Assembly (NCBI GenBank): GCA_001017865.1 | Contig: LATQ01000001.1 | Location: 2,846,776 to 2,855,040, forward strand | Direction: 5' to 3' | DNA: 8,265 nucleotides | From: Rhodococcus sp. IITR03 | Lineage (GTDB): Bacteria > Actinomycetota > Actinomycetes > Mycobacteriales > Mycobacteriaceae | Shown here: positions 1-6,005 of the stretch, piece after piece | Layout of the letters: every line of letters starts with the position of its first letter | Numbering within the stretch: the stretch's first letter is position 1 | Position numbers and translations under genes: made by a program | Notes under the pieces: model-generated | Database searches by the model: none | What the model was told of the DNA's origin: nothing | The model's input: the letters and a program-made list of their open reading frames with translations, nothing else

Positions 1-171
1 GCGGGGGAGGGGAGTGCGGTGGTGGTGCGTCCGCTCGACGCGGCTGCGGTCCGCTCCGCGATCGACACCGTGCTGTCGTCCCCGGACTTCGCCGCAGCGG
101 CTCGTGCGGCCGCCGACGGTGCCGGCGACGTGGAGGATCCGGTCGCGGTGTGCGAGGCCGCAGCGGACTGA
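1..171 (+). CDS. 3' end of a probable glycosyltransferase (family 1 / UGT-like), partial
   Basis: An open frame runs from the first base to a TGA at 169-171 and gives a 56-residue C-terminus. It contains VVVRPLDAAAVRSAIDTVLS, then a PDF plus an alanine-rich helix, and ends VCEAAAD. A short strand, a helix with the pattern 'aIdtvLssPdFaaaAraaA', and a final acidic/Ala tail are typical of the last helices of GT-B fold (macrolide/UDP-glucuronosyl type) glycosyltransferases. The position just before the DUF3046 gene and recA matches Rv2739c of M. tuberculosis, an alanine-rich probable transferase. The catalytic and donor-binding parts lie outside the window, so substrate cannot be inferred. The assignment rests on a short tail plus synteny and is moderate at best. 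Confidence 0.5.
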   Translation, partial: AGEGSAVVVRPLDAAAVRSAIDTVLSSPDFAAAARAAADGAGDVEDPVAVCEAAAD

Positions 172-195
172 CTGTCGCGGCGCAGCACGCGCGAC

Positions 196-201
196 TACCG
201 T
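196..201 (+). promoter_or_regulatory. Candidate -10 element (TACCGT) for the DUF3046 gene, leaderless type
   Basis: TACCGT fits the actinobacterial -10 pattern TANNNT and sits 7 nt before the GTG at 209. That is the spacing expected when transcription begins at the start codon itself. No good Shine-Dalgarno sequence precedes the GTG and no convincing -35 is visible, so this is only a candidate. Confidence 0.35.
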
Positions 202-208
202 GGTCGGG

Positions 209-403
209 GTGCGGTTGACGGAGTTCTACGAGGTGGTCCGGGACGAGTTCGGACAGATGCACGGCGATGCCCTGCTGCGCGATCACGTGCTGCTCTCGCT
301 CGGTGGACGGACGGCGGCCGAGGCGATCGAGGCGGGACAGGAGCCCCGGGAGGTGTGGCGCGCGCTCTGCGACGAGTTCGACGTCCCGCCCGTACGGCGG
401 TAG
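209..403 (+). CDS. DUF3046 family protein
   Basis: A 64-residue protein starting VRLTEFYEVV and ending FDVPPVRR. The order of elements (RLTEFY opening, then DEFG..HGD.L..DHVL..LGGRTA.EAI..G..PR.VW.ALC.EFDVP) matches the small actinobacterial DUF3046 family as I remember it, for example Rv2738c, which also lies directly upstream of recA. Family members are about 60-65 residues, which fixes the start at the GTG at 209; an in-frame GTG at 200 would add three residues that the family lacks. The molecular function of DUF3046 is unknown to me. The conserved 'GGRTA.EAIE.G..PREVW' segment reads like a small helical adaptor, but no catalytic residues are evident. The gene is intact, unlike many neighbours. 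Its own promoter and the 252-nt control region before recA suggest it is transcribed separately from recA. Confidence 0.8.
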   Translation: MRLTEFYEVVRDEFGQMHGDALLRDHVLLSLGGRTAAEAIEAGQEPREVWRALCDEFDVPPVRR

Positions 404-494
404 TCACGGGACCGGCCGGGAGTGTCACGCGCCGAATCGATTTTCTGTCCGACGGGGATGCGACCATTCCTCGCGTACACGAAGCGACCGGCTT

Positions 495-510
495 TCGAAC
501 ACGTGTTCGG
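495..510 (+). promoter_or_regulatory. LexA (SOS) box upstream of recA
   Basis: TCGAAC-ACGT-GTTCGG is a near-perfect inverted repeat that matches the mycobacterial LexA operator TCGAAC-N4-GTTCGA at 11 of 12 fixed positions (the last A is G). It lies about 145 bp before the recA start and directly abuts a TATGCT -10-like hexamer, so bound LexA would occlude that promoter. This is the arrangement known for the LexA-controlled recA promoter in mycobacteria. Confidence 0.9.
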
Positions 511-511
511 C

Positions 512-517
512 TATGCT
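512..517 (+). promoter_or_regulatory. Candidate -10 (TATGCT) of the LexA-controlled distal recA promoter
   Basis: TATGCT fits TANNNT and begins one base after the LexA box, so the operator covers the -35/-10 spacer. No good -35 is visible 17-18 bp upstream. Transcription from here would give an mRNA leader of roughly 130 nt before recA. Assignment is by motif and position relative to the SOS box. Confidence 0.5.
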
Positions 518-533
518 GGGAGCGCCGGGTGGG

Positions 534-542
534 TTGTCCACA
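534..542 (+). promoter_or_regulatory. DnaA-box-like nonamer TTGTCCACA in the recA leader
   Basis: TTGTCCACA is an exact match to the preferred high-GC actinobacterial DnaA box. A degenerate second copy, CCATCCACA, follows at 553-561 on the same strand. Both lie between the distal (LexA) and proximal (RecA-NDp) recA promoters. A single 9-mer can occur by chance, so a role for DnaA here is speculative. Confidence 0.35.
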
Positions 543-593
543 GGTGGTGATTCCATCCACAGATACGGCGTTTCCGCGGTCGCGACAGCGAAC

Positions 594-616
594 TTGTCGG
601 TGCCGGGTTCTAACGT
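594..616 (+). promoter_or_regulatory. RecA-NDp / PafBC-type DNA-damage promoter of recA
   Basis: TTGTCGGTG at 594-602, exactly 8 bp, then TAACGT at 611-616. This matches in full the RecA-NDp motif TTGTCRGTG-N8-TANNNT, the LexA-independent damage-inducible promoter class of mycobacteria that depends on the PafBC activator. A start site about 6-7 nt after TAACGT would give a leader of about 33 nt carrying the AGGGGA ribosome site at 645-650. It is the proximal of two recA promoters. Confidence 0.85.
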
Positions 617-655
617 CGTCGACAACAAGGACGAGATTCTATTAAGGGGACCAAG

Positions 656-1701
656 ATGGCAGCACAGGCTCACGACCGCGAGAAGGCGCTCGAGCTCGCC
701 CTCGCGCAGATCGACAAGAGCTTCGGTAAGGGCTCGGTGATGCGCCTGGGCGAGGACGTCCGTCCGCCCATCGCAGTCATTCCCACCGGGTCGATCGCAC
801 TCGACGTGGCTCTCGGTATCGGCGGCCTGCCGCGCGGGCGCGTCATCGAGATCTACGGCCCGGAATCCTCGGGTAAGACGACGGTGGCCCTCCACGCCGT
901 CGCCAACGCGCAGGCCGCCGGCGGCATCGCGGCGCGTTCATCGACGCCGAGCACGCCCTCGATCCGGACTACGCGCGCAAGCTCGGTGTCGACACCGACG
1001 CCCTGCTCGTGTCCCAGCCCGACACCGGTGAGCAGGCCCTCGAGATCGCCGACATGCTCATCCGCTCGGGTGCGCTCGACATCATCGTCATCGACTCGGT
1101 CGCAGCGCTCGTGCCCCGCGCCGAGATCGAGGGCGAGATGGGCGACAGCCACGTCGGTCTCCAGGCCCGCCTGATGAGCCAGGCACTGCGCAAGATGACC
1201 GGTGCGCTCAACAACTCCGGCACCACCGCGATCTTCATCAACCAGCTGCGCGAGAAGATCGGCGTGATGTTCGGCTCGCCCGAGACCACCACGGGCGGTA
1301 AGGCGCTGAAGTTCTACGCCTCCGTGCGTCTGGACGTGCGCCGGATCGAGACGCTCAAGGACGGCGGCGACGCGGTGGGCAACCGCACCCGCGTGAAGGT
1401 CGTCAAGAACAAGGTCTCGCCTCCGTTCAAGCAGGCCGAGTTCGACATCCTGTACGGCCAGGGCATCTCGAAGGAGGGCTCGCTCATCGACATGGGTGTC
1501 GAGCAGGGCTTCATCCGCAAGTCCGGCTCCTGGTACACCTACGAGGGCGACCAGCTGGGGCAGGGCAAGGAGAACGCCCGCAAGTTCCTGCTCGAGAACA
1601 CCGATGTGCGCGACGAGATCGAGAAGAAGATCAAGGAGAAGCTCGGCATCGGTGCCGTTCTCACCGATCCGAGTGATGTCGAGGAGCCGGTCGACTTCTA
1701 G
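656..1701 (+). CDS. recA: RecA recombinase (one frame break near 935)
   Basis: RecA forms ATP-dependent filaments on single-stranded DNA, drives homologous strand exchange, and triggers LexA self-cleavage. Visible features: N-terminal [20 protein letters not shown]; Walker A GPESSGKT at residues 68-75; after the frame break, [16 protein letters not shown], the Walker B region [15 protein letters not shown], loop L1 [20 protein letters not shown], the loop L2 region [20 protein letters not shown], and a C-terminus ending EEPVDF. ATG 656 is preceded by AGGGGA at 5 nt spacing. The frame changes after ...GGIAA at 934: FIDAEH-type sequence resumes at 937, leaving a stray CG at 935-936 in a GCGCG run. 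This reads as a 2-nt insertion; removing it gives 347 residues, the usual length. A 1-nt deletion is the alternative. No intein is present, unlike M. tuberculosis RecA: the KVVKNK region is uninterrupted. Identity is certain; the break is most likely a sequence error. Confidence 0.97.
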
Positions 1702-1716
1702 TCACCGCCCAGACCG

Positions 1717-1751
1717 CACGGGGCACGGACGCACGTCGGCCGTGCCCCGTG
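1717..1751 (+). terminator. Strong hairpin between recA and recX (possible terminator or attenuator)
   Basis: CACGGGGCACGG (1717-1728) and CCGTGCCCCGTG (1740-1751) form a perfect 12-bp stem with an 11-nt loop, starting 15 nt after the recA stop. No T-run follows, as is common for actinobacterial terminators. It lies before the recX promoter motif, so it could end or reduce recA transcription and separate the two mRNAs. It may also only protect the recA 3' end. Confidence 0.65.
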
Positions 1752-1772
1752 GCGTATCTGCACCCGGCCGCG

Positions 1773-1795
1773 CTGTCGGTGGGTCCGGCTACTGT
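1773..1795 (+). promoter_or_regulatory. RecA-NDp / PafBC-type promoter of recX, leaderless arrangement
   Basis: CTGTCGGTG at 1773-1781, exactly 8 bp, then TACTGT at 1790-1795. Only the first, weakly conserved T of TTGTCRGTG-N8-TANNNT differs. The recA promoter at 594-616 shares the same TGTCGGTG core and the same 8-bp spacer. The recX ATG at 1803 lies 7 nt after the -10, where transcription should begin, so the transcript would be leaderless; this fits the lack of a Shine-Dalgarno sequence before recX. Confidence 0.75.
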
Positions 1796-1802
1796 GCGCG
1801 TC

Positions 1803-2420
1803 ATGGACGACCCCGAGGAACAACGGCCCGACGCACGGCGCGAACGACGCGGACGGCGGCGCTCGGCTCGCACCGAGCAGGAACTGCCCGGCGGTGGCAC
1901 CGAAGCGCAGGCCAAGGACGTCTGTCTCCGTCTGCTGACCGATCGGGCACGCAGCCGATCCGAGCTCGCGACGAAGCTCGAGCAGAAGGGGTTCGCACCC
2001 GACGTCGCCGAACGTGCCCTCGACCGTCTCACCGAGGTCGGGTTGATCGACGACGCGGATTTCGCCAACCAGTGGGCACGTTCACGGCATCTGCACGCGG
2101 GGAAGGGTAGGCGCGCAATCGCACTCGAACTGCGCCGCAAGGGAATCGACGCCGACGACGCGGCGGCTGCCCTCGAACAGATCGACACCGCCGACGAACG
2201 GGAACGAGCGGTCGAACTGGTCCGCAAGAAGCTCCGCACCCAGCCGCCGCTGCCCACCGAAGGGGATCGGCGCGAGATCGCGGCCGAACGCGACAAGTTG
2301 GTACGGCGACTGGTCGGAATGCTGGCCCGGCGCGGTTACGCGCAGGGGATGGCGTTCGACGTCGTGCGGGAGGAACTCGCGACCTTCGGTGCCGACGCGA
2401 GCGACCTCCCGCACGACTGA
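1803..2420 (+). CDS. recX: Regulatory protein RecX
   Basis: RecX binds RecA filaments and limits RecA ATPase, strand exchange and co-protease activity. The protein is 205 residues: a charged Arg-rich N-terminal tail (about 1-35), then three-helix RecX repeats. Visible motifs are AKDVCLRLLTDRARSRSELA, the 'L...GF....V..ALDRL.EVGLIDDADFA..W...R' core, GRRAIALELRRKGID, and a C-terminal ARRGYAQGMAFDVVREEL. The frame is intact. ATG 1803 is preferred because it follows the RecA-NDp -10 by 7 nt; in-frame GTG 1794 lies inside that promoter element and there is no ribosome site for either. The gene starts 101 nt after recA. Unlike M. tuberculosis, where recA and recX are close and co-transcribed, here a hairpin and a promoter separate them. 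Confidence 0.95.
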   Translation: MDDPEEQRPDARRERRGRRRSARTEQELPGGGTEAQAKDVCLRLLTDRARSRSELATKLEQKGFAPDVAERALDRLTEVGLIDDADFANQWARSRHLHAGKGRRAIALELRRKGIDADDAAAALEQIDTADERERAVELVRKKLRTQPPLPTEGDRREIAAERDKLVRRLVGMLARRGYAQGMAFDVVREELATFGADASDLPHD

Positions 2421-2430
2421 AACATTACGT

Positions 2431-2448
2431 CCGGACCTCGACGGTCGG
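2431..2448. terminator. Weak hairpin between convergent recX and gluD
   Basis: CCGGACC / GGTCGG pair as a 6-bp stem with one bulged G and a 5-nt loop in the 33-nt gap between the converging recX and gluD stops. Position suggests a bidirectional terminator, but the stem is short and has no T-run. Confidence 0.35.
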
Positions 2449-2453
2449 GCGCA

Positions 2454-3360
2454 CTACTTGCGTCCCTCCCCGGTCATGTCCAGGCCGGGCACCGACATCG
2501 TGGGCATCGTCTGCGGCTCCTCGGCCGGCACGGCACCCTTCTTCCGCTTCCCGGATCGCAGGCGCTTCTCGAGCCAGATCGCGAACTGCGTCAGCGCGCT
2601 GTTGAGGATGATCATGATCGCCGCGACTACCAGCAGCGACGGCAGGTAGTTCTGGAAGAACGCGCCGAGCTGCTGTCCGGAACGCACCACTTCGACATAG
2701 CCGATGAGGTAGCCGAGCGCGGAGTCCTTGAGCGCGATCACCATCTGCGACACGATCGCCGGGAGCATGACCGTCACGGCCTGCGGCAGCAGGATCAGCC
2801 GCATGAGCTGGTTCTTCCGCATGCCGATGGCGTAGGCGGCCTCGCTCTGGCCGCGCGGGAGCGACCTGATGCCCGCTCGCACGATCTCCGCGATGACCGA
2901 TCCGTTGTACAGGGTCAGGCCGGTGATGACCGCAGCGAGCGCGAGGTACTCGGACTTGAAGACTCGGTACTCGGCGAACACCTGGTAGGCGAAGATCATC
3001 AGGATCAGTACCGGGACGGCGCGGAACAACTCGACGATCGTGCCGGCGATCCCGCGGACCCATCGGTGATCGGACAGACGGGCGATGCCGAGCACCGTGC
3101 CGAGGACCAGTGCCAGCACGATCGACGCGACGGCCGCGATGATCGTGCGCGGATGCCGGGCAGCAGATAGGTGGTCCAGCTGGACGATTCGACGAACGGC
3201 TCCCACTTGGCGGCCGTCAGCTGTCCGTTGGCGTCGAGCGCGCGGTAGACGATCCAGCCGACGAGGACGAGGAGCGCGACCACGACCACCGACAGGATCC
3301 GGTAGAGCGCTTGGCGCGGGGCCCGGGTGCGTCGTAGAGAACGGTTCCGTGTGCACTCAT
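2454..3360 (-). CDS. gluD: Glutamate ABC transporter permease GluD (two frame breaks in the N-terminal third)
   Basis: Inner-membrane permease of the polar amino acid type (BPD_transp_1), pairing with GluC. The start is the ATG at 3360-3358: it overlaps the gluC stop as ATGA, has GAGG at 3371-3368 at 7 nt spacing, and begins MSAHGTVLYDAPGPRAKR, like corynebacterial GluD. The frame then changes near 3305-3308 to LYRILSVVVVALLVLVGWIV (first membrane segment), followed by NGQLTAAKWEPF and TTYLLPGIR. It changes again at 3147-3148 to TIIAAVASIVLALVLGTVLG and stays open to the TAG at 2454. Each step equals one missing base; repaired length is about 302 residues. The EAA loop that docks on the ATPase is EAAYAIGMRKNQLMRLILLP. 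The Lys/Arg-rich tail after the last membrane helix is cytoplasmic. Last gene of the gluABCD operon. Confidence 0.9.
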
Positions 3361-4035
3361 CGGGCGACCTCGTATCGCTTGCTGAGCCGGCCGAAGAGCA
3401 GGCCGGTGGGAAGGGTGAGGATGACGAACCCGAGCGCGAAGATGCCACCGACGACGAAGATGGCCGCTTCGTTCTCGATCATCGTCTTCATCAGCAGTGA
3501 GGCCTCGGACACGCCGATGACGGAGGCGATCGTCGAGTTCTTGGTCAACGCGATGAGCACCGAACCGAGCGGGGCGATGACCGCGCGGAACGCCTGGGGG
3601 AGGACGATCAGGCGCAGATTCTGGCTGAAGGTCAGACCCAGCGAGCGGCCGGCCTCCGACTGTCCGAGCGAGACCGTGTTGATGCCCGAGCGGAGCGACT
3701 CACACACGAAGGCCGCCGTGTAGACGCTCAGGCCGAGCACGGCGAGCCGGAAGTTGTTGTCCACCAGGAAGGTCGGCGACGACTCGGATGCCAGCTTGAT
3801 GCCGAGCGTCTGGGACAGACCGAACAGGCAGAAGATGATGATCAGGTCAGCGGGGTGTTACGGAAGATCGTCACGTAGCGGCGCCGACGGCACGCGCCAC
3901 GGGGATGGGAGACACGCGCATCGCAGCAAGGATCGTTCCGAGGATCAGAGCGCCGATCGCCGAGATGACGGTCAACTGGATCGTGGTCCAGAACGCGTCG
4001 AGTAGCTGACTGCTGTACTTGCTCAACAGATCCAC
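3357..4035 (-). CDS. gluC: Glutamate ABC transporter permease GluC (two frame breaks)
   Basis: Second permease subunit of the glutamate importer. GTG at 4035 starts VDLLSKYSSQLLDAFWTTIQ, then LTVISAIGALILGTILAAMR and VSPIPVARAVG. The frame breaks at 3878-3879 (a codon for Ala before YVTIFRNTPLT has lost one base) and again at 3843-3844 (ACC-TG should read ACC-CTG, Thr-Leu), after which IIIFCLFGLSQTLGIKLA and VDNNFRLAVLGLSVYTAAF continue to the TGA at 3359-3357. Repaired length is about 226 residues, close to the 228 I recall for C. glutamicum GluC. The EAA motif is SEAGRSLGLTFSQNLRLIVL, and downstream LTKNSTIASVIGV is typical of the HisMQ/GluC group. The stop overlaps the gluD start (ATGA), implying translational coupling. 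The GTG start is chosen from the ribosome site at 4042-4045 and the family N-terminus. Confidence 0.92.
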
Positions 4036-4041
4036 AGGTCA

Positions 4042-4045
4042 CTCC
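4042..4045 (-). promoter_or_regulatory. Ribosome binding site GGAG deciding the gluC start
   Basis: On the minus strand GGAG precedes GTG 4035 by 6 nt. The GTG at 4042 overlaps this site and opens a frame that does not encode permease, so 4035 is the start. Confidence 0.7.
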
Positions 4046-4081
4046 GGGATCGAGGGGACGGGGTGGGTGTCCGGAACGGTC

Positions 4082-4113
4082 CGGCCGGTCCGTGAGATCT
4101 CACGGACCGGCCG
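4082..4113 (-). promoter_or_regulatory. 32-bp perfect palindrome / stem-loop between gluB and gluC
   Basis: Bases 4082-4113 are a perfect inverted repeat (16-bp arms, centre AGATCT, GGTCCGTGAG / CTCACGGACC in the arms, CGGCCG at both ends) in the 126-nt gap between gluB and gluC. As RNA it would form a very stable hairpin with a small loop. Placed after the binding-protein gene and before the permeases, it probably stabilises the gluAB mRNA or partly terminates it, so that GluB is made in excess over GluC and GluD. No T-run follows. Perfect symmetry also permits protein binding to DNA. Confidence 0.7.
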
Positions 4114-4161
4114 CACCGGCGGACAGGACGGGACTGGCCCGTGCTCGGTAGAGATCGACGC

Positions 4162-4995
4162 TCAGTAGCGATCGACCTCGGGCTGCTCGGGCAGCTCGTA
4201 ACCCGAGGCGCCGACCGTCTCCTGGAAGGCGGCCTCCCACGCACCGCTGGCGATCATCTCCTCGATCGCGTCGTTGATCGCGTTGCGCGACTCGTCGTCG
4301 CCCTTGGCGAGACCGATGCCGTAGCGCTCGGTGGTGAACGGCTCACCGACGACCTTGAAGTCGCCCGGGCTCTGCGCGGCGTAGCCGGCGAGGATGATGT
4401 CGTCGGTGGTCACCGCGTCGACCGCGCCGTTGCGCAGCGCCTCGACGCACAGCGAGTAGGTGTCGAACTCCTGGAGCTGGACGTCCTGCGCGTAGTTGTC
4501 CTTCACGTTCTGGGCCGGGGTCGAACCCGCCACCGAGCACAGGCGCTTGCCGCCGTTGAGCGAGTCGGGTCCGGTGATCTCGGTGTCGTCCGCGCGCACG
4601 AGGAGTGACTGGCCCGCGATGAAGTACGGGCCGGCGAAGTCCACCTTCTCCTTGCGGGAATCGGTGATCGAGTAGGTCGCGACGATGTAGTCGACCTCAC
4701 CGTTCTGGATGAGGGTCTCGCGCTGCGCGGACGGAGCTTCCTTGAACTCGATGTTCTCCTCCGAGACACCGAGCTGACCGGCGACATACTTGGCGACCTC
4801 GACGTCGAACCCGCTGAACGAACCGTCCGGGTTGCGCAGGCCCAGGCCCGGCTGGTCGAACTTGATACCGACCGTCAGGGTGCCGTTCTCCGCGGACTGC
4901 GAGACACTGCGCGTCTCGTCGCCACCGCACGCCGTAGCGACCACTGCCACGGCGACGGCGCCGATGCCCAGGCGGATGGAGCGGGACAATTTCAT
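4162..4995 (-). CDS. gluB: Glutamate-binding lipoprotein GluB
   Basis: Extracytoplasmic solute-binding protein (SBP_bac_3) that captures glutamate and delivers it to GluC/GluD. The 277-residue protein starts MKLSRSIRLG, has a hydrophobic signal segment and a lipobox VATAC with Cys23 as the expected lipidated residue, so it is anchored to the outer face of the membrane. Lobe motifs: LTVGIKFDQPGLG, then GFDVEVAKYVAGQLG, PSAQRETLIQNGEVDYIVAT, the SITDSRKEKVDFAGPYF family signature, hinge-side CSVAGSTPAQNV, AVTTDDIILAGYA, and a C-terminal AKGDDESRNAINDAIEEMI. The frame is intact. GGAGG at 5002-5006 lies 6 nt before the ATG. It is separated from gluA by 69 nt with a hairpin and from gluC by 126 nt with a 32-bp palindrome. 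Glutamate specificity is inferred from similarity to C. glutamicum GluB and gene order; another acidic or amide amino acid is possible. Confidence 0.93.
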   Translation of the reverse strand: MKLSRSIRLGIGAVAVAVVATACGGDETRSVSQSAENGTLTVGIKFDQPGLGLRNPDGSFSGFDVEVAKYVAGQLGVSEENIEFKEAPSAQRETLIQNGEVDYIVATYSITDSRKEKVDFAGPYFIAGQSLLVRADDTEITGPDSLNGGKRLCSVAGSTPAQNVKDNYAQDVQLQEFDTYSLCVEALRNGAVDAVTTDDIILAGYAAQSPGDFKVVGEPFTTERYGIGLAKGDDESRNAINDAIEEMIASGAWEAAFQETVGASGYELPEQPEVDRY

Positions 4996-5026
4996 CGAAT
5001 ACCTCCGGTGCGGTTCGGAACTACGT

Positions 5027-5050
5027 CCGACGGGCCGGGCGGCCCGTCGG
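5027..5050 (-). promoter_or_regulatory. Stem-loop between gluA and gluB
   Basis: CCGACGGGCC (5027-5036) and GGCCCGTCGG (5041-5050) form a perfect 10-bp stem with loop GGGC; T5026-A5051 extends it to 11 bp. It fills much of the 69-nt gluA-gluB gap and ends about 20 nt before the gluB ribosome site. Probable mRNA stability or attenuation element. Confidence 0.6.
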
Positions 5051-5064
5051 ATGCGGGAATCAGG

Positions 5065-5851
5065 TCAGTGACTGAGGATCTTGCCGAGGAAGTCCTTGGC
5101 GCGATCGGATTTCGGTGCGGTGAAGAAGGTCTCGGGATCGGTGTCCTCGACGATGCGACCGTCGGCCATGAACAGAACGCGGTCGCCGGCCTTGCGGGCG
5201 AATCCCATCTCGTGCGTGACCACGACCATCGTCATGCCCTCCTTCGCGAGGGAGGTCATCACGTCGAGGACCTCCTGGACCATCTCGGGGTCGAGGGCGG
5301 AGGTGGGCTCGTCGAACAGCATGACCTTGGGGTTCATCGCGAGCGCGCGTGCGATCGCCACGCGCTGCTGCTGGCCGCCCGACAGCTGCGCCGGGTACTT
5401 GTCGGCCTGGTTGGCGATCCCGACGCGGTCGAGCAGCGCCATCGCCGACTCGCGGGCCTGTTCCTTCTTGATCTTGCGCACCTTCGAGGGGCCGAGCATG
5501 ACGTTCTGGAGGATCGTCTTGTGGGCGAAGAGGTTGAACGACTGGAACACCATGCCGACGTCCGCGCGCAGGCGGGCCAACGCCCGGCCCTCCTCCGGCA
5601 GTAGGGTGCCGTCGACGTGGATCTCGCCCGTGTCGATCGGTTCGAGCCGGTTGATGGTGCGGCAGAGGTCGATTTCCCCGAACCGGACGGGCCGACGACG
5701 ATGACGACCTGCCTCGTGGGATCTCGAGGTTGATGTCCTGCAGTACGTGCAGGGATCCGAAGTGCTTGTTCACCCCGTTCATGGAGATCATGGACGAGCT
5801 GGTGTCCGACTTCTCGGACGGACGATCCGTTCCGGCTGCCGCTGATGTCAT
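5065..5851 (-). CDS. gluA: Glutamate ABC transporter ATP-binding protein GluA (two frame breaks)
   Basis: Cytoplasmic ATPase that powers the GluBCD importer. The N-terminus contains [20 protein letters not shown] and NLEIPRG. The frame breaks at 5709-5710 (GGC-AG for GGC-CAG), giving [14 protein letters not shown] with Walker A at about residues 54-62. It breaks again at 5668-5669 (TCG-AC-CTC for TCG-ACC-CTC), then [30 protein letters not shown]-loop VFQSFNLF, signature LSGGQQQR, Walker B VMLFDEP, D-loop SALD, H-loop VVTHEMGFA, and tail [13 protein letters not shown]. Both breaks are single missing bases; repaired length is about 262 residues. ATG 5851 is chosen because a TAGGGT -10 lies 8 nt upstream; the family core begins at ATG 5791, which would give about 242 residues, as in C. 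glutamicum, but has no ribosome site. First gene of the operon, divergent from miaB. Confidence 0.93.
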
Positions 5852-5859
5852 ATCTGCAG

Positions 5860-5865
5860 ACCCTA
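5860..5865 (-). promoter_or_regulatory. Candidate -10 (TAGGGT) of the gluABCD operon
   Basis: On the minus strand TAGGGT fits TANNNT and ends 8 nt before ATG 5851, so the mRNA would be leaderless or nearly so. No convincing -35 is seen. This is the only promoter-like element noted ahead of gluA. Confidence 0.4.
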
Positions 5866-5949
5866 TGCCGTCCGGCGCCCGAGACTTCGCATTTCGGGAC
5901 ACCTTCGGTGCACGCGTCACGGGATTTTTACGGCACGAGCGGTGACCGA

Positions 5950-6002
5950 CACCTCGACGGGGCTCATGGGGGCAGCGCGTGGAAAGGAGACCGGTCGAGG
6001 TG
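5950..6002. repeat. 9-bp inverted repeat in the gluA-miaB divergent region
   Basis: CACCTCGAC at 5950-5958 is mirrored by GTCGAGGTG at 5994-6002, 35 bp apart. The right copy ends just before the miaB -10 candidate. The 165-bp divergent region otherwise holds an A/T-rich patch at 5924-5930. A regulator could bind the repeat, but no known operator is recognised. Confidence 0.3.
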
Positions 6003-6005
6003 AGA

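Noticed and set aside
14..208. N-terminal extension of the DUF3046 gene back to an ATG near 14
   Set aside because: It overlaps the glycosyltransferase C-terminus in another frame, is Arg-rich shadow sequence, and exceeds the family length. GTG 209 fits the family.
925..940. Programmed frameshifting in recA
   Set aside because: No slippery heptamer or downstream structure characteristic of programmed shifts, and many neighbouring genes carry similar breaks, so sequence error is simpler.
1381..1440. RecA intein as in M. tuberculosis
   Set aside because: The KVVKNK region continues directly into [10 protein letters not shown] with no insertion.
4090..4105. CRP/GlxR-type site in the gluB-gluC palindrome (GTGA...TCAC)
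   Set aside because: The half-sites are separated by 4 bp instead of the 6 bp of TGTGA-N6-TCACA and sit inside a much longer perfect palindrome within the operon.
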